25,232 nt of DNA from Clostridium sp. AM22-11AC (GTDB lineage Bacteria > Bacillota > Clostridia > Lachnospirales > Lachnospiraceae). Numbering within the stretch: the first letter of the stretch is position 1; each line of letters starts with the position of its first letter. The position numbers and the translations under genes were made by a program. Of this stretch, positions 7,908-15,254 are shown one piece after another. The notes beneath the pieces are model-generated. The model searched no databases and was not told the DNA's origin. It saw nothing but the letters and a program-made list of their open reading frames with translations. The stretch is from NCBI RefSeq assembly GCF_003473545.1, contig NZ_QUCM01000030.1, positions 1 to 25,232 of the forward strand, written 5' to 3'.

Positions 7908-9236
7908 ATGGATAATGATTATCTGATTAAAAAACCGCCGTTACAGGCGTTATTTTTATTTGCGCTTCCTATGATAATAGGAAACCTGTTTCAGCAGACG
8001 TATACAATGGTGGACTCTGCCATTGTAGGACGTTATGTCAGTGAGCAGGCTCTGGCAGCAGTAGGAGCGTCTTATGCTCTTACGAATATTTTTATCTGCG
8101 TTGCCATCGGCGGTGGAATTGGCGCGTCGGTGATCGTAAGCCGGTATTTTGGCGCGAAGGAATATGGACGGATGAAGACGGCTGTGTTTACAGCTCTTCT
8201 TTCTTTTCTTGGCATCAGTCTGGTCCTGGGAATAGCAGGACTGATCCTTGGAAAGCAGATCATGATATGGTTGAATACCCCGGCAGACTGTCTGGATATG
8301 GCGTCAGAGTATCTGCGGATCTATTTCCTGGGGCTGCCGTTTTTGTTTATGTATAATGTACTTTCTGCTATGTTTAATGCACTGGGAAAATCCAGGATCC
8401 CTCTGTATTTTCTGATCTTTTCTTCCATATTTAATGTGATCCTTGACATTATCATGGTAACGAAAATGGATATGGGAGTGGCTGGTGTTGCCTGGGCAAC
8501 GCTGATCGCCCAGGGTATATCTGCGGTTCTTTCCTTTGGTGTTCTCCTTAAAAATCTGAAGGGACTGGAAGGAAAGCAGAAGACCTTGTTTGACAAAATG
8601 GAACTGGCGGAAATGACGCGTATTGCCATCCCGTCTATTCTTCAGCAGTCTACGGTTTCTATTGGTATGATGTTAGTACAGTCTGTAGTTAATGGTTTTG
8701 GCTCTGAAGCCCTGGCTGGATTTTCCGCAGCCATGCGTATTGAGTCAATCTGCGTTGTACCTATGTCTGCTATTGGAAATGCCGTATCTTCTTTTACGGC
8801 CCAGAACATTGGCGCAGAAAGAAAAGACCGTGTTGTTATGGGGCTTCACGCTGCAAGCAAAATGGTCATTGTCTGCTCCGTAGTGATCTGCTTTTTCCTG
8901 GAAGTGTTCAGCCATTCTATGATCATGCTGTTCCTTGGAAATGAAGGAACCCAGATCGCTCTTTTTACAGGAATTGGTTATCTTACGTTTATGGGCTGGT
9001 TTTTCTGTTTCATTGGGTTTAAAATGGCAGTGGACGGCCTGCTTAGAGGTGCCGGTGATATGAAAATGTTCACAGTTGCAAACCTGGTAAACCTGGGGAT
9101 CCGTGTGATAATTGCTGTCACCTGTGCGCCAAGATTTGGCATTGCCATGGTCTGGTATGCAGTTCCTGTAGGCTGGTTTGCAAACTGGGTTATTTCCTAT
9201 GCAGAGTATCGCACAGGAAAATGGAAAACACTGTAG
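7908..9236 (+). CDS. MATE-family efflux transporter 1
   Basis: A 442-residue polytopic membrane protein of the MATE (MOP superfamily) type, expected to export cationic or hydrophobic compounds with Na+ or H+ counterflow. The N-terminal repeat shows PLQALFLFALPMIIGNLFQQTYTMVDSAIVGRYV; the second repeat begins near residue 235 with IAIPSILQQSTVSIGMMLVQSVV. About 12 hydrophobic segments are visible, and the length is normal. The start has GGAGG 11 nt upstream and its own promoter. The substrate cannot be read from the sequence. It is separated by 57 nt from murL, which seems to have its own AT-rich promoter region, so functional linkage with peptidoglycan synthesis is only suggested by proximity. 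Confidence 0.92.
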   Translation: MDNDYLIKKPPLQALFLFALPMIIGNLFQQTYTMVDSAIVGRYVSEQALAAVGASYALTNIFICVAIGGGIGASVIVSRYFGAKEYGRMKTAVFTALLSFLGISLVLGIAGLILGKQIMIWLNTPADCLDMASEYLRIYFLGLPFLFMYNVLSAMFNALGKSRIPLYFLIFSSIFNVILDIIMVTKMDMGVAGVAWATLIAQGISAVLSFGVLLKNLKGLEGKQKTLFDKMELAEMTRIAIPSILQQSTVSIGMMLVQSVVNGFGSEALAGFSAAMRIESICVVPMSAIGNAVSSFTAQNIGAERKDRVVMGLHAASKMVIVCSVVICFFLEVFSHSMIMLFLGNEGTQIALFTGIGYLTFMGWFFCFIGFKMAVDGLLRGAGDMKMFTVANLVNLGIRVIIAVTCAPRFGIAMVWYAVPVGWFANWVISYAEYRTGKWKTL

Positions 9237-9293
9237 TGAGTGCAAAAACGGAACTTTAAGAAACTGTTATACACTATATGAAAGAGGTACAAT

Positions 9294-10694
9294 ATGGAAC
9301 GTTACCTGAAATTCAGAGAAGAATATTCCCGTTTCTTTTACAGAGGTTATGATGTAGAAGAAACATTAAATGAATTAAAGATCACATATACATTTGAAAT
9401 AGAAGGTCTTTCTGCTTTTACACCTACCTGGACATTTCCCAAAAATGGAAATCCAGAAGCAAAATGGATGGAAGATCCCCTTATGGAAAAAATGATCTTC
9501 TCCCTGGGAATGGTAGAGTTGGTCAGCTACTGGAAGATCACTTGCTCTCCACAGGTGGTGATCGAGGCAGGAAGTTTATCAGAAGAGCAGATCCTCTGGT
9601 GGAAAGATCTGTATTTTAATGGTCTTGGCGAATTTTTCTATGTAAATAAGATCACAGAGGCAGATCCGGAAGGATTTATGGAGATCGTCTGCCCATTAAG
9701 TGAAGAAGAGTCTGCGGCAAACAGTTACGAAAAGAAGCAGGACACAGCAGGCGCCGAACAGGGCGTTCTTGTTCCTGTAGGAGGCGGAAAAGACTCCGCA
9801 GTTACGTTAGAGTTATTAAAAGGTGCAGATGTACCGGTATTTGCCTACATTATCAATCCAAGAGGGGCAACCATCCATACCACAGAGTCTGCGAAACTGA
9901 CAGCAGACCATGTGATCAGTGTACACCGTACACTGGATAAGAGAATGCTTCAGTTAAATAAGGAAGGTTTCTTAAATGGTCATACTCCATTTTCGGCGTT
10001 AGTTGCATTTTCCAGTGTGATTGCTGCAAGAATGGCAGGTCTTTCTTATATTGCCCTGTCAAATGAGTCCAGCGCCAATGAGAGTACGGTTCAGGGAAGT
10101 ACTGTAAACCATCAGTATTCCAAGAGTTTTAAGTTTGAGGAAGATTTCCATCAGTATCAGACCGATCATCTTCCAGGCAGCGCCTATTATTTCAGCATGC
10201 TGCGTCCTTTAAGTGAGTTCCAGATCGCAAAATATTTTGCAAAGCAGAAGCAGTACCATAAGATATTCAGAAGCTGCAACGCAGGAAGCAAGACAGACAG
10301 CTGGTGCGGCCATTGTCCGAAATGCCTTTTTGTATATCTGATCCTTTCTCCATTCCTTTCCAGAGAGGAAGTAAAGGAGATTTTCGGAACAGATATGTTA
10401 AATGATCCGGATATGCAGCCAACCTTAGAACAGTTAGTAGGAATTCAGGAGGAAAAGCCTTTTGAATGTGTGGGAAGCAGGGATGAGATCAATACAGCTA
10501 TTGTTATGACTATAGATAATCTGGAAAAATCTGGAAAAGAGCTTCCTTATCTTTTAAAATATTACAAGACCACAGGCCTGTATGAAGCTTACAAGGCAAA
10601 GGGAGATCAGTTCTCTTCTTATTTTGATAAACAAAATTTGGTTCCGACTCCATGGGAGAAGCTGGTAGAGAAAAACTGTAAAGATGAGGCATAA
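9294..10694 (+). CDS. murL: UDP-MurNAc-L-Ala-L-Glu epimerase (MurL)
   Basis: A 466-residue protein matching MurL, the ATP- and Mg2+-dependent enzyme that converts UDP-MurNAc-L-Ala-L-Glu to the D-Glu form through an adenylated intermediate. A PP-loop-like ATP site is seen at residues 160-168 (VPVGGGKDS). Further marks are GATIHTTESA, SNESSANESTVQGSTVNHQYSKS, and a cysteine cluster SWCGHCPKC (C338, C341, C344). The N-terminal region (residues 1-130) is the family-specific half. The ATG follows AAAGAGG. It stops at 10692-10694, overlapping or directly abutting a MurD gene, the pairing known from Xanthomonas, where MurD2 adds L-Glu. MurL is known from work in Xanthomonas; its role in this organism is inferred from motifs and the murD neighbour. 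Confidence 0.85.
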   Translation: MERYLKFREEYSRFFYRGYDVEETLNELKITYTFEIEGLSAFTPTWTFPKNGNPEAKWMEDPLMEKMIFSLGMVELVSYWKITCSPQVVIEAGSLSEEQILWWKDLYFNGLGEFFYVNKITEADPEGFMEIVCPLSEEESAANSYEKKQDTAGAEQGVLVPVGGGKDSAVTLELLKGADVPVFAYIINPRGATIHTTESAKLTADHVISVHRTLDKRMLQLNKEGFLNGHTPFSALVAFSSVIAARMAGLSYIALSNESSANESTVQGSTVNHQYSKSFKFEEDFHQYQTDHLPGSAYYFSMLRPLSEFQIAKYFAKQKQYHKIFRSCNAGSKTDSWCGHCPKCLFVYLILSPFLSREEVKEIFGTDMLNDPDMQPTLEQLVGIQEEKPFECVGSRDEINTAIVMTIDNLEKSGKELPYLLKYYKTTGLYEAYKAKGDQFSSYFDKQNLVPTPWEKLVEKNCKDEA

Positions 10695-10698
10695 AACT

Positions 10699-12114
10699 AT
10701 GATGATCGAAAGAATAAGACCCTGGGTCCAGGGGAAAAAGGTTCTGATCCTTGGATTTGGCAGAGAGGGAAAATCTACCTGGAATGTACTGAAAAAGCTG
10801 GATTGCTGCTCTTTCGTAGATGTGGCAGATATGGCAGAACCGAAGGAAAAGCCGGAGGGGATCAGAAACTGGATCGCCGGACCGGATTATCAGAAATGTT
10901 TAAATGAATATGATGTGGTATTTAAAAGTCCTGGCGTTGTATTAGAAAAGCCGGTTCAGTCTTATTCCAGTCAGATCCTGTCCCAGACAGAACTGTTTTT
11001 CCAGTGTTTCAGGGATCAGATCATCGGAATTACAGGCACAAAGGGAAAAAGTACGATCACAACCCTGATCTATCATCTGTTAAAGGAAGCTGGGATGGAT
11101 ACGATCCTGGTAGGAAATATCGGTATTCCTGTGTTTGATCATATGGAAGAAGTGGGAGAGGACACAAAGATCGTATGTGAACTTTCCTGTCACCAGCTGG
11201 AATATATGACTGTTTCTCCGCATATTGGAATCCTCACCAATCTCCATGAGGAACATCTGGATCACTATGGAACACTGGAGAAATATATACAGGCAAAACG
11301 CCATATTTATTTAAACCAGAAGGAAGAAGATGTGATGATCTGCAATGTACAGTGTCTGCCTGAACCGGGTACCTGCAAGTCGAAACTGATCGCAGCAAAG
11401 CCTTCTTTTGAAGAACCGGTATTTCAGATTTTGGGAGTACCTGGTCAGGGAGCTGTTTCAGAAGAAATGGTCAACATCTGGAAAAAAATGGAAGTTATAC
11501 AGGAAAATGATACTACAGAGGCCAGATATGACGGCCATTCCATTGAAATTCCTGTATCCCAGATCCGCCTTTTAGGTCAGCATAATTATTTTGATATTGG
11601 AATCGCCTGGGCAGTATGCCGCCTTTTAAATATCAGGGACGAGGTGTTCTTAGAAGGACTTAAAACTTATGAACCGCTGCCACACCGCCTGCAGTTTTTG
11701 GGAGAAAAGAATGGGATTAAATACTATGATGACTCCATTTCTACCATTTGTGAGACAACGATCCAGGCTTTAAATACTTTAAAAGATGTGGACGCCGTTC
11801 TTATTGGTGGTATGGACCGGGGGATCGACTACAGTGAGCTGATCCGTTTTCTGTCCGGTCATCCGGTACCGTATATTATATTAATGGAAGCAACAGGAAA
11901 ACGCATTTTTGAGGAGATCCGGCAGGATTATCCGGATTTCCAGAAAATGGAACGTCTGATCTTAACTGATCACTTAGAAGATGCAGTAAAAGAAGCGCAA
12001 AAACTTACAAGACCGGGCCACAGCTGTTTAATGTCTCCGGCAGCTGCCAGCTATGGTATCTTCAAGAATTTTGAAGAACGTGGGGAAGTTTTTGCCCGTC
12101 TGGTATTAAAATAA
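10699..12114 (+). CDS. murD: Mur ligase of the MurD type, probably UDP-MurNAc-L-Ala:L-glutamate ligase (MurD2-like)
   Basis: About 471 residues with three Mur-ligase domains. The N-terminal Rossmann-like part has KVLILGFGREGKST. The ATP-binding P-loop is GITGTKGKST (residues 110-119 from this start). The central domain has ELSCHQLEY and NLHEEHLDHYGTLEKY; the C-terminal part has PLPHRLQFLG, YYDDSISTICETT and SPAAASYGIFKNFEERG. An ATG at 10684 would overlap murL by 11 nt. I prefer 10699 because GAGG at 10686-10689 sits 9 nt before it, placing the start 4 nt after the murL stop. ATG 10702 is also possible. Coupling to murL suggests that the added residue is L-Glu rather than D-Glu. A canonical murD elsewhere in the genome cannot be ruled out. 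Confidence 0.87.
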   Translation: MMIERIRPWVQGKKVLILGFGREGKSTWNVLKKLDCCSFVDVADMAEPKEKPEGIRNWIAGPDYQKCLNEYDVVFKSPGVVLEKPVQSYSSQILSQTELFFQCFRDQIIGITGTKGKSTITTLIYHLLKEAGMDTILVGNIGIPVFDHMEEVGEDTKIVCELSCHQLEYMTVSPHIGILTNLHEEHLDHYGTLEKYIQAKRHIYLNQKEEDVMICNVQCLPEPGTCKSKLIAAKPSFEEPVFQILGVPGQGAVSEEMVNIWKKMEVIQENDTTEARYDGHSIEIPVSQIRLLGQHNYFDIGIAWAVCRLLNIRDEVFLEGLKTYEPLPHRLQFLGEKNGIKYYDDSISTICETTIQALNTLKDVDAVLIGGMDRGIDYSELIRFLSGHPVPYIILMEATGKRIFEEIRQDYPDFQKMERLILTDHLEDAVKEAQKLTRPGHSCLMSPAAASYGIFKNFEERGEVFARLVLK

Positions 12115-12169
12115 GCCGGAAAACATAGAAAAATCACATTTTTTTAAGAAAATATAAGGATTTTAGGAC

Positions 12170-12198
12170 TTGTGTACCAGAATAAAATAAGATACAAT
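12170..12198 (+). promoter_or_regulatory. Promoter for the MarR-lipoprotein pair
   Basis: TTGTGT at 12170-12175, 17-bp spacer, TACAAT at 12193-12198. It lies in the 120-bp gap after murD. Confidence 0.5.
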
Positions 12199-12234
12199 CT
12201 GTAAGAAGCTTTTGGAAACGTGAAAGGGAATAAT

Positions 12235-12681
12235 GTGGGAACCTACGATACGCTGAATGATGTACTTGTAAATCTGTTTCGCGATATCAACAGTATAGAA
12301 GAAAATGCGATAACCAGTCAGGAATATAAAGATCTGACCAATAACGATATGCATGTGATCAATGCCATCGGGGTCGGGACAACGAAAAATATGTCATCTA
12401 TTGCAAAGGAATTGTCAGTGACGGTTGGTACACTGACAATTTCCATGAACAGCCTTGTGAAAAAAGGTTATGTGACTCGCTGCCGCAGTACGCAGGATCG
12501 CCGGGTGGTTCATATTTCTCTTTCGGAAAAAGGTGTCAAAGCTTATTATCATCACAAACATTTCCATGAACAGATGATACAGGGAGTGGTTGAGGTGTTG
12601 ACGGAAGAAGAATTGCAGGCTTTGATCAAGGCACTGACAAAACTGAATTCCTGGTTCAGAAGTTTTGGCAAGGATGAATAA
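12235..12681 (+). CDS. MarR-family transcriptional regulator
   Basis: About 148 residues. The winged helix-turn-helix is clear: NDMHVINAIG, then NMSSIAKELSVTVGTLTISMNSLVKKGYVTRCRSTQDRRVVHISLSEKG, where the DRR in the wing is the DNA-backbone contact typical of MarR proteins. Long helices at both ends would form the dimer. A GTG at 12220 is in frame, but GTG at 12235 has AAGGG at 12224-12228 six bases upstream and gives the more typical N-terminus (GTYDTLNDVLVNLFRDINSIE), so I chose it. The lipoprotein gene starts 15 nt after its stop, so the two are probably co-transcribed. The ligand is unknown. Confidence 0.87.
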   Translation: MGTYDTLNDVLVNLFRDINSIEENAITSQEYKDLTNNDMHVINAIGVGTTKNMSSIAKELSVTVGTLTISMNSLVKKGYVTRCRSTQDRRVVHISLSEKGVKAYYHHKHFHEQMIQGVVEVLTEEELQALIKALTKLNSWFRSFGKDE

Positions 12682-12696
12682 GGAGGCAACATCAGA

Positions 12697-13248
12697 ATGA
12701 AAAAATGGTTATTAGGTTTACTTACAGCTATGATGGCAGTTTCACTAGCTGCATGTACACCAACAACTGAAAAGAAACAGGAAACAACTACAACTGCAGC
12801 TGCAGCGAAGCAGGAGCAGATTGAAGCACAGACTACCGGCGGAGCCAGCGATAAGGTACCGGATCCAAATGTAGCACCTGTAGCGATCATTTCCGTATAT
12901 CACAAGGGTGATGGTGACAGCCTGGTTCAGGATATGGATTCTTTGGACAATGATGAACTGGATCCACAGGCTCTGGTAAGTAAGATGACCGAGTATGGTA
13001 TTTTTACAGAAGGCACACAGGTTTTAAATTTTAACATCACCGGAGAAGGCGATGTTAAGAAGGCAGTATTAGACCTGAACAAAGTGGAAAATGATGAAGG
13101 CGTTTCTGACAGCGTATTTCTGGTAGAAATTGGAAATACCTTTATTGAAAACTTTGAGTTATCCAGCCTGACTCTCAAGGAAAATGGAGCAGACCTGGCA
13201 GGAGCTACAGATCTTACTTATGTAGCTGATTATGAGAATGTAGATTAA
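12697..13248 (+). CDS. Small lipoprotein, possibly with a GerMN-like domain
   Basis: A 183-residue exported protein. A short basic N-terminus and hydrophobic helix end in the lipobox LAAC with C20 as the lipidated residue, so it should be anchored on the outer face of the membrane. A Thr/Ala/Gln-rich spacer (about 21-50) follows. The folded part (about 60-183) alternates hydrophobic strands, including GTQVLNFNITGEGDVKKAVLDL and LVEIGNTFIENFELSSLTLKENG. This pattern resembles GerMN domains (strand, 'leading to' helix, NTFxE, L..L.G), but the match is weak and by eye only. It follows a MarR gene and ends at a terminator. The ATG has an AAGGAGG site. Function unknown. Confidence 0.8.
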   Translation: MKKWLLGLLTAMMAVSLAACTPTTEKKQETTTTAAAAKQEQIEAQTTGGASDKVPDPNVAPVAIISVYHKGDGDSLVQDMDSLDNDELDPQALVSKMTEYGIFTEGTQVLNFNITGEGDVKKAVLDLNKVENDEGVSDSVFLVEIGNTFIENFELSSLTLKENGADLAGATDLTYVADYENVD

Positions 13249-13250
13249 TA

Positions 13251-13280
13251 ATGATTATAAATGATCATAAATGATCGTAA
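13251..13280 (+). repeat. Three tandem decamers after the lipoprotein gene
   Basis: Three consecutive 10-bp units ATGATTATAA, ATGATCATAA and ATGATCGTAA begin three bases after the stop codon, followed by a related TAATGGATCA. The units differ only at positions 6-7. They lie between the stop and the terminator. Confidence 0.7.
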
Positions 13281-13297
13281 TAATGGATCATATAAAG

Positions 13298-13338
13298 ACA
13301 CCCTGAAAGACAAGATCTGGTTTTTCAGGGTGTTTTTG
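13298..13338 (+). terminator. Rho-independent terminator of the MarR-lipoprotein operon
   Basis: ACACCCTGAAA (13298-13308) pairs perfectly with TTTCAGGGTGT (13323-13333), an 11-bp stem with a 14-nt loop, followed by TTTTG. Confidence 0.88.
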
Positions 13339-13443
13339 TGTTTACAGACAGACATACTTTTATACACACACTGCATACAATAAGTACTGACGTAGTAAGT
13401 CAGAACTGGCAAAAATGGGATGTGGGAAGTGAGGAGTGGAAGT

Positions 13444-14544
13444 ATGGCTGGTTATCGCAGGTTGATATCGTATATTTATGCATATGAAGGAGAAGAAAAA
13501 GGGAAAAACATTGGTTTCGTGAAGCTGGAAGCCAGGAACGGACAGTGCCGTCTGAGCATAAATGTAAAGAAGATCTATGCAGGGGGAAATGATATGGGAG
13601 TATATCTGCTGTCTTCTGGTCAGGAGATCTTTTTAGGAAATATTTTTATCCGCAATGGCAGCGGGGATTTCAGGACCTGCGTTAATGTGGAAAATGTAAT
13701 GGGAACAGGCTGTTCTATGGACAGTTGTATCGGTCTGGTGATCCATGAAAAGGGAGAGGACTGGAGGATCTACAAAACTGTCTGGGAGGATGCAGTAGCC
13801 CAGGCTGCAGAACTGGAATTTGCAGAGGTTACTTCTGAAAAGAGGGGAGATCTCGATGAGCTTTTGAAAAAGCACATTGAAGAGCTGAACCAGGAGATCG
13901 ACCAGGCGGCAGAGGAAGCAGCCAGGGAGCTTGAAAAGCAGACATTGGAACAGGAAGCAGAAGTGCAGGAAACGGAGGCTCAGGAAGCAGGGGCTCAAGA
14001 AGCAGAAACGCAGGACGTTGAGACACGGGAAACAATAGAAGCTCCTGTACCATCTGCACCAGCCCCACAACCCCAGACCAGGTCCAAAACATCTCAACCA
14101 GAAGAGATCCCCTTAGGCAACCCAGAAGAATTAGAACACTTAGATCAGGAAGAAGAAAGATGGGGGCCGGACGAGCTGTGGAACAGGTTTCGGAAACATT
14201 ATCCTAAAATGCAGGCATTTGACAGCCCGGGAACTGTAGAGATTTTGTCCATCCGGCCTCAGGATATCGGTCTTCTTCCAAGGGAAAACTGGGGATACGG
14301 AAATAACAGTTTTCTTCTTCATGGTTATTACAATTACAGATATCTTATTTTTGCCCGTGTGGGAGATGAAAAACATGCCAGATCCAGGTACATATTAGGG
14401 GTTCCGGGACATTATTACAGCAATGAAAAATATATGGCATCCATGTTCGGCTTTCCTCATTTTGTGCTGGCAAAGACCCAGCCGGCCCAGGACGGCCGTT
14501 TTGGCTACTGGTATGCAGATGTAAGAATGGAAAATGTAGAGTAG
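13444..14544 (+). CDS. DUF6128-like two-domain protein of unknown function
   Basis: About 366 residues, apparently soluble and without a signal peptide. Residues 1-120 form a beta-rich domain (RRLISYIYAYEGEEKGKNIGF, GQCRLSINVK, ENVMGTGCSMDSCIG). A Glu/Gln/Ala-rich low-complexity linker with EAQEAGAQEAETQ repeats and a Pro-rich stretch runs from about 122 to 240. Residues 240-366 are a second domain (WGPDELWNRFRKHYPKM, DIGLLPRENWGYGNNSFLLHGYYNYRYL, VPGHYYSNEKYMASMFGFPHF). This layout is what I know as DUF6128, seen in Lachnospiraceae; no function is known to me. An in-frame ATG at 13420 exists, but GAGGAG at 13431-13436 points to 13444. The linker-domain order suggests a scaffold or sensor, which is speculation. 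Confidence 0.8.
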   Translation: MAGYRRLISYIYAYEGEEKGKNIGFVKLEARNGQCRLSINVKKIYAGGNDMGVYLLSSGQEIFLGNIFIRNGSGDFRTCVNVENVMGTGCSMDSCIGLVIHEKGEDWRIYKTVWEDAVAQAAELEFAEVTSEKRGDLDELLKKHIEELNQEIDQAAEEAARELEKQTLEQEAEVQETEAQEAGAQEAETQDVETRETIEAPVPSAPAPQPQTRSKTSQPEEIPLGNPEELEHLDQEEERWGPDELWNRFRKHYPKMQAFDSPGTVEILSIRPQDIGLLPRENWGYGNNSFLLHGYYNYRYLIFARVGDEKHARSRYILGVPGHYYSNEKYMASMFGFPHFVLAKTQPAQDGRFGYWYADVRMENVE

Positions 14545-14607
14545 GCGTTTCTCATTTTTCAGTGTATACTAAAACCTGTGGAATAATAAATATACAGCTC
14601 TGATACC

Positions 14608-14639
14608 GAATTGCTACGTGCTTTGCACTTTCGCAATTC
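14608..14639 (+). repeat. Palindromic hairpin upstream of tadA (REP-like)
   Basis: Nested inverted repeats: the outer stem GAATTGC (14608-14614) pairs with GCAATTC (14633-14639); the inner stem GTGC (14618-14621) pairs with GCAC (14625-14628) around a TTT loop. It lies 27 nt upstream of the tadA ATG and has no U-tract, so it is not a standard terminator. It may be a dispersed palindromic repeat or a leader structure. Confidence 0.5.
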
Positions 14640-14666
14640 TAAAAACATGAAAGGGATAAAAGATCT

Positions 14667-15254
14667 ATGGATGAAGCAGCACAGAAAGGTCTTGTCACCA
14701 GACAGAGGCGCTGGGAAGCGAGAAATGAAAAACGCCGTCAGAAAGCGTTGGAAGAGGAAGTGAAAGCTGCAAGAATAAAGGCAGAAGACGAAAAATACAT
14801 GAAGGAAGCCATTAAACAGGCCAAAAAAGCAGCCAAAATAGGAGATGTTCCCATTGGCTGTGTTCTTGTAAAAGATGGGGAGATCATTGCAAGAGGTTAT
14901 AACCGGAGAAATGCGGATAAAACAGTCCTCTCCCATGCAGAGGTCACTTCTATAAAAAGAGCCTGCAAAAAAGAAGGAGACTGGCGCTTGGAAGACTGCA
15001 CTCTTTATGTGACTCTGGAGCCATGCCCTATGTGTGCAGGTGCCATTGTACAGGCAAGGATCCCCAGAGTGGTCATCGGATCTATGAACAGCAAGGCGGG
15101 CTGTGCCGGTTCTGTCCTCAATTTATTAAAAGAGCCTGGCTTTAATCACCAGGCTCAGGTCGTTACAGGTATATTAGAAGAAGAATGTTCTGAAATGATG
15201 TCAAGCTTTTTTACTGAGCTGCGAAAGAAGAAGCGTCTTCCGGAAACTCCTTAA
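14667..15254 (+). CDS. tadA: tRNA-specific adenosine deaminase, with N-terminal extension
   Basis: Deaminates A34 to inosine in tRNA-Arg(ACG). The zinc site is intact: HAE with H90 and catalytic E92, and PCPMC with C120 and C123. The core (IGDVPIGCVLVKDGEIIARGYNRR through LEPCPMCAGAIVQARIPRVVIG) is standard. The protein has 195 residues against about 150-165 for the family. The extra part is a basic, charged N-terminal helix of about 44 residues (VTRQRRWEARNEKRRQKALEEEVKAA). The ATG at 14667 has AAAGGGA about 10 nt upstream; a shorter form starting at M45 (14799) is possible but lacks a clear site. The 3' end overlaps the convergent MATE gene by 44 bp. Confidence 0.93.
   Translation: MDEAAQKGLVTRQRRWEARNEKRRQKALEEEVKAARIKAEDEKYMKEAIKQAKKAAKIGDVPIGCVLVKDGEIIARGYNRRNADKTVLSHAEVTSIKRACKKEGDWRLEDCTLYVTLEPCPMCAGAIVQARIPRVVIGSMNSKAGCAGSVLNLLKEPGFNHQAQVVTGILEEECSEMMSSFFTELRKKKRLPETP

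Noticed and set aside
13829..14097. Minus-strand open frames opposite the Glu/Gln linker of the DUF6128-like gene
   Set aside because: Same effect of low-complexity codons; the predicted peptides are Leu/Phe/Pro-rich and unconvincing.
15132..15156. GAGCCTGG/CCAGGCTC hairpin inside tadA
   Set aside because: It is a perfect 8-bp stem but lies within conserved TadA codons and has no U-tract; most likely chance.
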